From positions 465,593 through 529,592 of the forward strand of contig NZ_SRMB01000004.1 of NCBI RefSeq assembly GCF_004745645.1: DNA of 64,000 nt. The letters run 5' to 3'. Positions 24,170-33,116 of the stretch are shown here, in pieces (the first letter of the stretch is position 1; every line of letters begins with the position of its first letter). The position numbers were made by a program, and so were the translations under genes. The notes beneath the pieces are model-generated. The model saw nothing but the letters and a program-made list of their open reading frames with translations. It did no database searches and was not told the DNA's origin. This stretch comes from Hymenobacter metallicola (lineage in GTDB: Bacteria > Bacteroidota > Bacteroidia > Cytophagales > Hymenobacteraceae).

Positions 24170-24901
24170 ATGGCAGCGCCCCTTCTTCCCCTGTCGTTAC
24201 CCCTGCTCTCGGTTCGAGTTGGCCAGCCCGAAACATTTGACTCGATTGAGGACGAAACCGTAGCCCGGCCCTGGACCTCGGCGATTCGCAAACAGGAAAT
24301 AACGGCGCCGGTGTGGCTCGACGCGCTAAACCTGACCGGCGACGCGCAGGCCGATTTAAAAAACCACGGCGGCCCCGACCAGGCCCTGTGCGTGTATCCG
24401 GGTAGCCACTACGCCTTCTGGACCACGCAGCTGGGCCAGCCTATGCAGGCTGGCAGCTTCGGCGAAAACCTAACCCTGGACGGCCCCTATACCGAACAAG
24501 ACGTGTGCCTGGGCGACATCTTTGCCTTTGGCGCGGCCGTCGTACAGATTTCCCAACCCCGCTCCCCCTGTTACAAGCTCGGCCGCCGCTGGCACACCCC
24601 ACTGCTACCCAAGTGGCTGCAGGATTCGGGCCGGACGGGCTGGTACATGCGCGTGCTGCAACCCGGCCAGGTAGCTTCTACCGATGCGCTGACGCTACTC
24701 GAGCGCCCTTATCCGGAATGGCCGCTGCCCTTGGTAAACCGGGTGAAATATGAGCAGCGCGAAGACCTGGCCCTGGCCGCTAAGCTGGCCGCCTGCCCGG
24801 CCTTGGGCGAGCAGTGGCGCCGTAAAATGCAGGGCCGGGTTTCGGGAGCCCTACCGCTCTATGACGATGCCAATCGGCTGCAGGGGCCGGCTGCCGGATA
24901 G
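24170..24901 (+). CDS. MOSC domain protein (YiiM-like)
   Basis: A 243-residue cytoplasmic MOSC-domain protein. It shows the YiiM-type segments LNLTGDAQADLKNHGGPDQALCVYP near residues 51-75, GSFGENLTLDG near 100, LGDIFAFGAAVVQISQPRSPCYKLG with the conserved Cys near 138, and GRTGWYMRVLQPGQV near 158. Standalone MOSC proteins of this type reduce N-hydroxylated bases with a molybdenum cofactor; the activity here is inferred from family. The C-terminal 3-alpha extension (about 180-230) is present. Length is normal. Confidence 0.87.
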   Translation: MAAPLLPLSLPLLSVRVGQPETFDSIEDETVARPWTSAIRKQEITAPVWLDALNLTGDAQADLKNHGGPDQALCVYPGSHYAFWTTQLGQPMQAGSFGENLTLDGPYTEQDVCLGDIFAFGAAVVQISQPRSPCYKLGRRWHTPLLPKWLQDSGRTGWYMRVLQPGQVASTDALTLLERPYPEWPLPLVNRVKYEQREDLALAAKLAACPALGEQWRRKMQGRVSGALPLYDDANRLQGPAAG

Positions 24902-24989
24902 GGCGGCCCAAACAGGCAAAACAACCAGCATAACTACCTGACCCGTCAGAGGCTTTATCCTTTTAGCAGCAACTGAGCGTCAGCAAGTG

Positions 24990-24997
24990 TATATTTG
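24990..24997 (+). promoter_or_regulatory. -7 element for the hybrid regulator gene
   Basis: TATATTTG is an exact TAnnTTTG match. It overlaps the 5' extension of the open frame that would start at GTG 24987, so the true start should be further down, at TTG 25041. A T-rich word lies near the expected -33. Confidence 0.5.
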
Positions 24998-25040
24998 GTA
25001 TGCGTTACGGGGTGCGTTGCCCGCTAACGCCATTTTAGCC

Positions 25041-27845
25041 TTGAACAGACTTCGTGCTTTTTGGTGGTTTCTGCTGCTGCCCGTGCTGGCGCTACTGAGC
25101 AGCTGTGCCCAGTCGGGACCGAAACCCGCCTACCGCATTGGCTTTTCGCAGTGCAGTACCGCCGGGCCCTGGCGGCAGGCCATGCTGGCGGGCATGCAGC
25201 GGGAACTCAGCTTCCACCCCGATGTGCAGCTGCACATGCTGAACGCCCACGATAATAGCCAGGTGCAGCAGCAGCAGATTCGGGAGCTGCTGCGCACGGG
25301 TATCGATTTGCTGGTGGTGTCGCCCTACGAAGCCGGCCCCGTGACACCCGCCGTAGAGGAAGCCTACCGCCAGGGCATTCCGGTTGTGTTGCTCGACCGG
25401 CGCACCGCTTCCCGCCAGTATACGGCCTACGTGGGCGGCGACAACCTGGAAGTGGGCCAGACGGCGGCCCGCTACGCGGCCCGCCTGCTCAATCAGCACG
25501 GCACCATCATTGAGATTTTGGGCACGCCCGGCTCTTCGGCTACTTCTGAGCGGCACCAGGGCTTTGCCCAAAGCCTGACGGCTTTTCCCGGCCTGAAAGT
25601 GGTCAGCCAGGTGAACGGCGACTGGACCGAAAAACCGTTGCCGGGTCTGGCGGCCGCCCTGAAAGCCCACCCCGAAGTAGACCTCATCTTCGCCCACAAC
25701 GACGGCATGGGCCGGGGCGCGGCCGAGGTGTGCCGGCAGCTGGGCCTGGAGAAGAAGATTAAAATTATCGGGGTAGATGGCCTGGCGGGCCCCAACGAAG
25801 GCCTGGACCTGGTGCAGCGCGGGGTGCTGACGGCTTCGGTGCTGTACTCGCCCGGCGGGGAAGACGCCATCCGGACGGCGCTTAGCATCCTGAACAAACA
25901 GCCCTATAAGCACGAAAACACGCTGGGCACCATCGTCATCGACTCGACCAACGTGCGGACCATGCAGCAGCAGACCGACAAGATGGTGACCCAGCAGCAG
26001 GATATCGAGCGGCAGCAAAGCCTGCTGCAACGGCTGCAGGCCACCTACGCCAGTCAGCAAACGATTTTGTACGGCTTGCTGGCTACGCTGCTGGGTGCTA
26101 CGGTGCTGGGCATGGTAGCCTGGAACTCGGCCCGCAAAAACCGACTGATTAACCAGCAACTGGCCCTGCAGAACGCGGAAAACGACAAGATAAACCGGCA
26201 GTTGGTCAGCCAGAACGAGGAAATCCGGCTGCAGCGCAACCAGCTGGAAGCCCTGGCCGAGCAGGCCCGGGCCGATACCGAAGCCAAGCTGCGTTTCTTT
26301 ACCAACTTCAGCCACGAGCTGCGCACCCCGCTTACCCTGATTCTGGGTCCCGTGGAAGAGCTGCTGACCAGCAGCCCCGACCTGAGCCCAACCCAACGCC
26401 AGGACCTGGCCCTGGTGCGGCGCAACACCCAGCGCCTGCTGCAGCTCGTGAATCAGCTGCTGGACTTCCGCAAAATTGAGGTGGGTAAGATGTCGGTGCG
26501 GGCTACGGAAGGCAACCTGGTGGTTTTTGTGCGCGAAATCGTGGATGCCTTCGAGAAGCCGGCCCACCTGCGGGGCGTGAATCTGCGCTTTCTGGCCGCC
26601 GAACCCGTGCTCAACGCTTGGTTTGACGGCAACATCCTGGACAAGGTCTTTTTCAACCTGCTCAGCAACGCCCTCAAATTCACCCCCGACCAGGGGCAGA
26701 TTACCATCAGCTTGCAGCCCGGCGACAACCAGACGCTGCGGGTCAGCGTGGCCGACACCGGCCGCGGCATCTCGGACCAGGACCGGGCCCACATCTTCGA
26801 GTGGTTTTACCAGGGCGACCAGGGGGCCGTGGCCAAAGGCTCGGGGATGGGCCTGGCGCTGGCTCAGGGCTTGGTGCGTCTGCACCAGGGCCAGCTCACA
26901 TTCAGCAGCCAGCCGGGCCAGGGCAGCACCTTCGTCGTGACGCTACCCCGGGAGCTGCCCCAGGAGCTGCGCTCCATCGAGCCGGCCGCTCCTACCCTGC
27001 TGACCCTGGACGAGCCCGAAGCCATACCGACCGACTTTGGCCCCGATGCCGACTCCGTAACCACCGACAGCGGCAGCGAAACTCTGGTGCTGGTCATCGA
27101 GGATAACTCCGAGGTCAACAACTTCCTGGCCCGCATGCTGCGCCAGGATTTCCGGGTGCAGACCGCTACCGACGGCCATTCGGGTTTCCGCATGGCCACC
27201 GACCTGATTCCGGACCTGATTGTGTGCGACGTGATGATGCCCGGCCTCAGCGGCCTGGAAGTCGTGACCCAGCTACGGGCCGACTGGCGCACCTCGCATA
27301 TTCCGGTGGTGCTGCTTACGGCCCGCAACGCGCCCGAGCAGCAGGTACAGGGCGTGCAGGCCGGCGCCGACCTATACTTGACCAAGCCCTTCAACCCCAC
27401 TTTTCTGCTGGAGAGCGTGCGGACGCTGCTGGCCAACCGTGCCCGGCAGCGGGAGCATTTCCGGCGCGAGCTGTCCGTCGACTCGGCCACGGTGGCCCCA
27501 AGCAATGCCGACCAGAAATTCCTGAACGAGTTGACGGCCATTGTCGAGGCGAATCTGACCAAGACCGACTTGAGCGTGGAAGACATAGCCCGGGGCCTGG
27601 GCATTTCGCGCATGCAGCTTTACCGCAAGATGAAGGCCGTATTGGGCACCGGCGTCACCGACTTTATCCAGGGCCTGCGCTTGACCAAGGCCCGGGAGCT
27701 GCTGCTGAAGGAGAGCCTCAGTATTGCCGAGGTAGCCTACGAGTTGGGCTTCTCCTCGCCCTCCTACTTCTCGACCAGTTTCAAGACGCGGTATCAGATT
27801 TCGCCTTCCGAATTTCGCAGCCTGCATATAGCGCCGCAGCATTGA
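25041..27845 (+). CDS. hybrid two-component sensor/regulator with periplasmic binding-protein sensor
   Basis: A 934-residue single-chain regulator. TTG 25041 gives an N-terminal hydrophobic signal/anchor ending LALLSSC (Cys22). Domains: periplasmic sugar-binding protein of the LacI/RbsB type (about 28-315), a coiled stretch, one membrane helix (about 338-358), a coiled coil, histidine kinase with FSHELRTPL (His425) and ATPase boxes NLLSNALKF, DTGRGI and GSGMGLALA, a receiver with CDVMMPG (Asp730), and an AraC-type HTH (about 825-930). It resembles Bacteroides BT1754, which senses fructose. It should activate the adjacent SusC/D locus. Because of the signal Cys, the N-terminus might be lipid-anchored as well as membrane-spanning, which is odd. 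Confidence 0.9.
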   Translation: MNRLRAFWWFLLLPVLALLSSCAQSGPKPAYRIGFSQCSTAGPWRQAMLAGMQRELSFHPDVQLHMLNAHDNSQVQQQQIRELLRTGIDLLVVSPYEAGPVTPAVEEAYRQGIPVVLLDRRTASRQYTAYVGGDNLEVGQTAARYAARLLNQHGTIIEILGTPGSSATSERHQGFAQSLTAFPGLKVVSQVNGDWTEKPLPGLAAALKAHPEVDLIFAHNDGMGRGAAEVCRQLGLEKKIKIIGVDGLAGPNEGLDLVQRGVLTASVLYSPGGEDAIRTALSILNKQPYKHENTLGTIVIDSTNVRTMQQQTDKMVTQQQDIERQQSLLQRLQATYASQQTILYGLLATLLGATVLGMVAWNSARKNRLINQQLALQNAENDKINRQLVSQNEEIRLQRNQLEALAEQARADTEAKLRFFTNFSHELRTPLTLILGPVEELLTSSPDLSPTQRQDLALVRRNTQRLLQLVNQLLDFRKIEVGKMSVRATEGNLVVFVREIVDAFEKPAHLRGVNLRFLAAEPVLNAWFDGNILDKVFFNLLSNALKFTPDQGQITISLQPGDNQTLRVSVADTGRGISDQDRAHIFEWFYQGDQGAVAKGSGMGLALAQGLVRLHQGQLTFSSQPGQGSTFVVTLPRELPQELRSIEPAAPTLLTLDEPEAIPTDFGPDADSVTTDSGSETLVLVIEDNSEVNNFLARMLRQDFRVQTATDGHSGFRMATDLIPDLIVCDVMMPGLSGLEVVTQLRADWRTSHIPVVLLTARNAPEQQVQGVQAGADLYLTKPFNPTFLLESVRTLLANRARQREHFRRELSVDSATVAPSNADQKFLNELTAIVEANLTKTDLSVEDIARGLGISRMQLYRKMKAVLGTGVTDFIQGLRLTKARELLLKESLSIAEVAYELGFSSPSYFSTSFKTRYQISPSEFRSLHIAPQH

Positions 27846-27875
27846 AATAATCTTAAAAGTCCTGCAACAAAACCG

Positions 27876-27906
27876 AAACCGACTCTGCTACAGAGTCGGT
27901 TTTTTC
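27876..27906 (+). terminator. terminator of the hybrid regulator gene
   Basis: AAACCGACTCTG (27876-27887) pairs with CAGAGTCGGTTT (27891-27902) around CTA, then T-rich sequence. Confidence 0.9.
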
Positions 27907-27957
27907 ATTTTTAACACCCACAAAATCAGCTCATTAACTCCACTTTAGCCTCTGCAC

Positions 27958-27965
27958 TAATTTTG
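27958..27965 (+). promoter_or_regulatory. -7 element for the sus-like operon
   Basis: TAATTTTG is an exact TAnnTTTG match 270 bases before the susC-like start, giving a long leader. There is no clear -33 element, as expected for an activator-dependent promoter. Confidence 0.4.
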
Positions 27966-28039
27966 AAATAAATGAGCAAGGCCTTGCTGCATCAGTCACG
28001 GACTTTTGTGTAAGCCCTCTGCCTGACTGTGTGCTCTAC

Positions 28040-28055
28040 CTGCAAACGTTTGCAG
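28040..28055. promoter_or_regulatory. LacI-type operator palindrome in the susC leader
   Basis: CTGCAAACGTTTGCAG is a perfect 16-base palindrome that fits the LacI/GalR consensus TGNAANCGNTTNCA. It lies about 75-80 bases downstream of the candidate -7 element and 180 bases upstream of the SusC start. No LacI-family regulator is encoded in the window, so the binding protein would act in trans. The rest of the 27.85-28.23 kb intergenic stretch shows only the terminator and the -7 element. Confidence 0.55.
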
Positions 28056-28234
28056 CACAACAGCGGCCGGCTCCCAGCCCTTAACTCCTCTTCCGAGGGT
28101 CTGATTAACCGCTCACTCACTTTCCTGAAGTACCTCTTTTTTTCCCGGATGTCTGGGCTGGTGCTCGTCTCTGCTCAGGGCGCTTCATCAGGCATTCACG
28201 CTGCTCCCTCTCCCTTCACTTAACCCACTTTACT

Positions 28235-31200
28235 ATGCCGTTTCTACTCCAATTCCCCCACGGCACCCGGCCCCTCCGGTTGCTCGTGACCCCGGCGCTA
28301 GGTAGCATTATGCTTACGAGCATTGCCGCGGCCAGCCCGGTTTCGGGAACTGTCCCCACCCACACCTGGGCGTCTATACCGGGCCGCCCCGCCCCGGCTG
28401 CGGCCGGCCTTACTACCTACTTTTTTGTGAACGGTCCGGTATCGGGGCGTGTGGTTGATGCGAATGGGGAAGGCATGCCCGGCGTGACCGTGGTAGTGGC
28501 CGGCACCACGCTGGGCGGGGCCACCAACCCCAACGGCGACTTCCTGATTTCGGACGTCCCGGCCGGTACCCACACCCTGGTTATTTCCTCGGTGGGCTAC
28601 GTGACCGTGCGCACCCAGATTACGGTAGTCGATGGCCAGACCACGCAGGTCGGCAACACCACCCTGAACGAAGACGTGCAGGCCCTGAAGGAAGTAGTGG
28701 TAGTAGGCTACGGCACCCAGACCCGCCAGGAGCTGACCACGGCCGTGACGTCGGTGAATGCCAAGGCTATTGAGCGCCAGCCCGTGGCCGGCTTCGACCA
28801 GGCCTTACAGGGCCAGGCCCCCGGCGTGCAGGTAACGGCCCCCACCGGCGCCCCTGGCGCGGGTATCAACGTGCGGATTCGGGGCAACAACTCCGTGAGC
28901 CTGACCAACTCCCCGCTCTACGTTATCGACGGGGTGCCGGTGCTGCCGACCTACGACCGGGAGCTGAGCATCGGCAACCAGAAGCCTAACCCGCTGAACA
29001 CGCTCAACCCCAACGACATCGAGAGCATCGACGTGCTTAAGGACGGCGCTGCCGCGGCCATTTACGGCCTGCGCGCTTCCAACGGTGTTGTCGTGATTAC
29101 GACCAAGCGCGGCAAGGTGGGCAAGCCCCAGCTGGGCTTCAGCATGTATTTCGGCCAGCAAGAGCTACGCAAGAAGATTGACGTGCTCAACGCCCGCCAG
29201 TTTGCCGAGTACTACAACGAGGCCCGCATCAACAACGGCGGCACGGCGGCCTTCACCGACCTGAACAACCTACCGGCCGAAACCGACTGGCAGGAGGAGA
29301 TGTACCGCAAGGCCGCCATTCAGAACTACCAGCTGAACGTGAGCGGCGGCACCGACAAAACCCGCTACTACGTGTCGGGGGGCTACTTCAAGCAGGATGG
29401 CATCATTCTGAACTCGGGCTTCGACCGCTACAACTTCAAGCTGAACCTAGACCAGCAGGCCGGCAACCGGTTCCGCCTGGGCACCAACCTGAACCTGAGC
29501 CGCACCCACAACAACGGCAGCGTCCGCAGCGAGCAGGCTCTGGGCAACTCCGGCACCGTGCTCGGCGCCCTGGCCCAGATTCCGACCGTGCCCGTGCGCA
29601 ACCCCGACGGCACCTACGGCCAGAATACGTTTTCCTTCTCGGACAACCCCATCGGCAACCTACTCGAAACCAACAACAAAGCCATTACCTACCAGGCCAT
29701 CGGCAACGTGTACGGGGAGGCCGACGTCCTGGAAAACCTCAAGTTCCGGACCTCGTTTGGCATTGACTTCCGCACCCAGCTCGAAAACGAGTTTATCACC
29801 CGCGAATACCCCGGCACGTCCCGCTCGACGCCCGAGCAGAACCTGAAGGGCAGCGGCCGGACCGGCACCACCCTGCAAACCATCTGGCTGTGGGAAAACA
29901 CGCTAACCTACAACCCTAAGCTCGGCGACCGGCACAACCTGACGCTGCTGGCCGGCCAGTCGGTGCAGGAGTCGAACCGCTTCGCCTCCAATGCCTCCAC
30001 GGTCGGCTACGCCTCCAACGCCAACCCCTACATTTCGTCGGGCGTGACGCGCACCGGCTCCAGCAGCTACGAGGAAGAGTGGGGCCTGATGAGCTACTTC
30101 ACCCGGGCCATCTACAACTTCGATGAGCGCTACCTAGCGACGCTGAGCCTGCGGGCCGACGGCACCAGCCGCTTCGACGACCACTGGGGCTACTTCCCGG
30201 CCGTATCGTTGGCCTGGCGCGTGGCCAAGGAGTCGTTCTTCCCCCAGAACGCGGTGGTGTCGGACCTGAAAGTGCGCGGCAGCTTCGGCATGAACGGTAA
30301 CCAGGAAATTCCGACCTACGACCGTTTCAGCCGCTACGAAACCGGCTCCAACTACGGCGCCTCGTCGGGCCAGGCCATTATTGCCGGCATCCGGCCCGGC
30401 CGCATCGGCAACCGCGACCTGAAGTGGGAAACCACCAAGCAGTACAACGTGGGCCTGGACCTGGGCTTTTTGCAGGACCGCGCCACGCTGACCCTGGACG
30501 CCTACCGCAAACGCTCGACTGACCTGCTGACCGACGTGCCGCTGGCGCCCAGCACCGGCGCCCAGACGCTGAACATCCTGCAGAACGTGGGCGAAATCGA
30601 AAACAAGGGCTTCGAACTGGGCCTGGTAACGACCAACGTGCAGGGTACCGACGGGGGCTTCGGCTGGAGCACCAACCTGAACTTCACGGTGAACCGCAAC
30701 AAGGTTATCGACTTCGGCCAGCAGACCAACGCCAAAAACGAGCTGGTTGACCGCGAGGTTATCTACGGCAACACCAACACGATTCTGCGCAAGGGCCAGC
30801 CCCTGGGCTCGATGTACGGCCTGGTGGTGCAGGGCATCTTCCAGACCACGGACGAAGTGAATTCGGCCCCGAAGCAGCCTAATGCCAAGCCCGGCGACAT
30901 CCGCTTTGCCGACCTCAACAAGGACGGCGTGATTAACGACGACGACCGCACCATCATCGGCAACCCCAACCCCAAGGCCGTGGCCGGCGTGACCAACACG
31001 TTCACCTTCAAGGGCCTGGAACTGACGGCTTTCTTCCAGGGCAGCTTCGGCAACGACATCCAGAACATCAACCGCCAGACCATTGAGGGCATGGCCGGCC
31101 CGGAAAACCAGAGCACGGCCGTGCTGAACCGCTGGACGCCGACCAACACCAACACCAACATTCCGCGGGCGGTGATTGGCGACCCGAACGGCAACAACCG

Positions 31201-31471
31201 CTTCTCGACCCGCTTCGTGGAGGACGGTTCCTACGTGCGCCTCAAGAACGTGACGCTGGCCTACAACCTGCCCCTGACGCTGGTGCAGAAAGCCCACTTC
31301 AGCGGCCTGCGCCTCTACGTGACCGGCCAGAACCTGCTGACCTGGACGGACTACTCGGGCTACGACCCGGAAGTAAGTGCCGACCCCTTCTCCAACACCG
31401 GCTTCGGCCGCGACTTTGGGGTGTATCCGCAGGCCCGCACCTACACCATCGGTCTGAACGCCAGCTTCTAA
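28235..31471 (+). CDS. SusC/RagA-type TonB-dependent outer membrane receptor
   Basis: A 1078-residue outer-membrane transporter that imports oligosaccharides with its SusD partner. It begins with a signal-like hydrophobic stretch (about 14-33), a carboxypeptidase-regulatory-like domain (about 68-145, SGRVVDANGEGMPGVTVVVAG), the TonB-box region EVVVVGYGTQ near 150, a plug (about 160-270 with VNVRI-type GINVRIRGNNSVSL and LYVIDGVP), and a beta barrel ending YTIGLNASF with a terminal Phe. It follows a long leader containing a LacI-type palindrome. The SusD gene begins 24 bases later. Confidence 0.95.
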   Translation: MPFLLQFPHGTRPLRLLVTPALGSIMLTSIAAASPVSGTVPTHTWASIPGRPAPAAAGLTTYFFVNGPVSGRVVDANGEGMPGVTVVVAGTTLGGATNPNGDFLISDVPAGTHTLVISSVGYVTVRTQITVVDGQTTQVGNTTLNEDVQALKEVVVVGYGTQTRQELTTAVTSVNAKAIERQPVAGFDQALQGQAPGVQVTAPTGAPGAGINVRIRGNNSVSLTNSPLYVIDGVPVLPTYDRELSIGNQKPNPLNTLNPNDIESIDVLKDGAAAAIYGLRASNGVVVITTKRGKVGKPQLGFSMYFGQQELRKKIDVLNARQFAEYYNEARINNGGTAAFTDLNNLPAETDWQEEMYRKAAIQNYQLNVSGGTDKTRYYVSGGYFKQDGIILNSGFDRYNFKLNLDQQAGNRFRLGTNLNLSRTHNNGSVRSEQALGNSGTVLGALAQIPTVPVRNPDGTYGQNTFSFSDNPIGNLLETNNKAITYQAIGNVYGEADVLENLKFRTSFGIDFRTQLENEFITREYPGTSRSTPEQNLKGSGRTGTTLQTIWLWENTLTYNPKLGDRHNLTLLAGQSVQESNRFASNASTVGYASNANPYISSGVTRTGSSSYEEEWGLMSYFTRAIYNFDERYLATLSLRADGTSRFDDHWGYFPAVSLAWRVAKESFFPQNAVVSDLKVRGSFGMNGNQEIPTYDRFSRYETGSNYGASSGQAIIAGIRPGRIGNRDLKWETTKQYNVGLDLGFLQDRATLTLDAYRKRSTDLLTDVPLAPSTGAQTLNILQNVGEIENKGFELGLVTTNVQGTDGGFGWSTNLNFTVNRNKVIDFGQQTNAKNELVDREVIYGNTNTILRKGQPLGSMYGLVVQGIFQTTDEVNSAPKQPNAKPGDIRFADLNKDGVINDDDRTIIGNPNPKAVAGVTNTFTFKGLELTAFFQGSFGNDIQNINRQTIEGMAGPENQSTAVLNRWTPTNTNTNIPRAVIGDPNGNNRFSTRFVEDGSYVRLKNVTLAYNLPLTLVQKAHFSGLRLYVTGQNLLTWTDYSGYDPEVSADPFSNTGFGRDFGVYPQARTYTIGLNASF

Positions 31472-31495
31472 CCCGCCCCCACCCCGACGACTCCC

Positions 31496-32941
31496 ATGAA
31501 AAAGATATTCATTCCCGTTTTTGCTTTAATGCTGCTGGGCAGCTGCGACGTGCTCGACAAGGAGCCCCTGCCCACCGTGTCGCCCAACACGTTCTTTAAA
31601 ACCGCTGACGACGCCGAAGCCGCCATTACGGCCGCCTACGACGCCCTGCAGGGTACCGGCCTCTGGAGCCAGGACTTGATTGTGGCCGGCGAAATGCCCT
31701 CCGACAACTGCACCAGTGCCAACGGCGACGTCAATGCCATGGAAAACCTGACCTGGACGCCCTCGACCAGCCAGGTAACCAACATCTGGCGCGACTCTTA
31801 CATTGGCATCAACCGCGCCAATGCCGTTATCAAGTACATTCCCACTATTTCTATGTCGGCCCAGCGGCGCGACGAAATTCTGGGCGAGGCCCACTTCCTG
31901 CGCGGCCTGAACTACTTCAACCTCGTGAAGCTCTACGGCGGCGTGCCCCTGCGCCTGGAGCCCACCGAAACCGGCGCGCCGGAAGTCGTGGCCCTGCCCC
32001 GGGCTTCGGTAGAAGCGGTGTACGCCCAGGTTATTGCCGACCTGACTTTTGCCGCCGAAAAAGCGCCGGCTGCCAAAAACTTCCGGGCCAGCCAGGCTGC
32101 CGCCAACGCCATTCTGGCCCGCGTGCAGCTGACCCAGCGCCAGTGGGGCCCGGCCATGGCCGCCGCTACCAAGGTGCTCAACAACCGGAGCTACTCGCTC
32201 AACAGCAGCTTCAAGTCGCTGTTCCCGGCCAACAACACCGGCGAGTCGATTTTCGAGATTCAGAACTCGGGCACGACCGACGGCAACAACATCCTGCCCG
32301 ATCTGCTGCTGCCCAACCCGCCGGCTACGTACTCGTTCCCGAAATTCAACATCCCCACGGCAGAGCTGGTTAACCTGGGCTTGGCGGATAAGAACGACAA
32401 GCGCTGGGCCGCCATTGGCCCCGTGCCCGGGGGCGTCGACCACGCCAGCTACGTTGATGGCGGCCCCGGCTCGGGCAACGACAACGGGCCCTTCGTGTAC
32501 AAGTGGCCCGGCAACCCCAACGCCTTCAACAGCCCCGACAATACGTATGTCATCCGGCTGGCCGAGGTGTACCTGATTTACGCCGAAGCCGCCAACGAGC
32601 AGGGCAACCCCGCTACCGACGTGCTGGCCAAACTGAACGAAGTGCGCCGCCGCGCCGGCCTGGCCGATTTCCCGGCCACGGGAGCTACCAAAGAGAGCCT
32701 GCGGGCCGAAATCGACAAGCAGCGCCGCCTGGAGCTGGCCTTCGAGGGGGAGCGGTGGTACGACTTGCTGCGCTACGCCCGCCACGAACTGGCCGACCCC
32801 TCGGCCAAGCACGCCAAGACGGCTCTGGACATCATTGCTGAAAAGCGCCAGGGCAACCGCGACGTGAACTACCTGCTGTTCCCGATTCCGCAGAACGAGC
32901 GGAACAACAACGCCCAGTTGTCGCAAAACCCTGGGTACTAA
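31496..32941 (+). CDS. SusD/RagB-type outer membrane lipoprotein
   Basis: A 481-residue surface lipoprotein with signal and lipobox (ALMLLGSCD, Cys17), forming the lid over the SusC barrel and binding glycan. Family segments: PLPTVSPNTFFKTADDAEAAITAAYDAL near the N-terminus, the TPR-like ANAVIKYIPTI and AHFLRGLNYFNLVKLYGGVPL region at about 100-145, and the C-terminal LAEVYLIYAEAANEQG, EVRRRAGL, ERWYDLLRY and FPIPQNERNNNAQLSQNPGY end. Length is normal. No surface glycan-binding protein of SusE/F type follows, which is unusual; a T9SS protein may replace it. Confidence 0.95.
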   Translation: MKKIFIPVFALMLLGSCDVLDKEPLPTVSPNTFFKTADDAEAAITAAYDALQGTGLWSQDLIVAGEMPSDNCTSANGDVNAMENLTWTPSTSQVTNIWRDSYIGINRANAVIKYIPTISMSAQRRDEILGEAHFLRGLNYFNLVKLYGGVPLRLEPTETGAPEVVALPRASVEAVYAQVIADLTFAAEKAPAAKNFRASQAAANAILARVQLTQRQWGPAMAAATKVLNNRSYSLNSSFKSLFPANNTGESIFEIQNSGTTDGNNILPDLLLPNPPATYSFPKFNIPTAELVNLGLADKNDKRWAAIGPVPGGVDHASYVDGGPGSGNDNGPFVYKWPGNPNAFNSPDNTYVIRLAEVYLIYAEAANEQGNPATDVLAKLNEVRRRAGLADFPATGATKESLRAEIDKQRRLELAFEGERWYDLLRYARHELADPSAKHAKTALDIIAEKRQGNRDVNYLLFPIPQNERNNNAQLSQNPGY

Positions 32942-33012
32942 CCGTCGGGGGCGCTGCAACGCCCCTGACCTTGTTTTGCGCGGCTGAGGACTGGCCTGGT
33001 CGCGCGAAGCCG

Positions 33013-33050
33013 GGGCCGGTTTCGGTGTGGGAGAGAAACGAAACCGGCCC
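33013..33050 (+). promoter_or_regulatory. intercistronic hairpin between susD and the first GH30 gene
   Basis: GGGCCGGTTTCG (33013-33024) pairs perfectly with CGAAACCGGCCC (33039-33050) around a 14-base loop, with no T-run. It could protect or process the susCD mRNA, or attenuate downstream expression. Confidence 0.6.
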
Positions 33051-33116
33051 GCAGGCTTAGCGGGCCCCCGCCCGCAAGCTTTTCCCTTTTACTGCTTCTC
33101 CCCCTTGTCTTTCCCT

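Noticed and set aside
25092..26885. 597-codon open frame on the - strand
   Set aside because: It is the antisense of the hybrid regulator gene; the high GC of third positions opens the opposite frame. No family features. The same holds for other long antisense frames, for example 14733-16340, 37976-39547 and 35740-37581.
28029..28223. 64-codon + strand frame in the susC leader
   Set aside because: It spans the LacI-type palindrome and untranslated leader and has no family pattern; a leader peptide cannot be excluded but nothing supports it.
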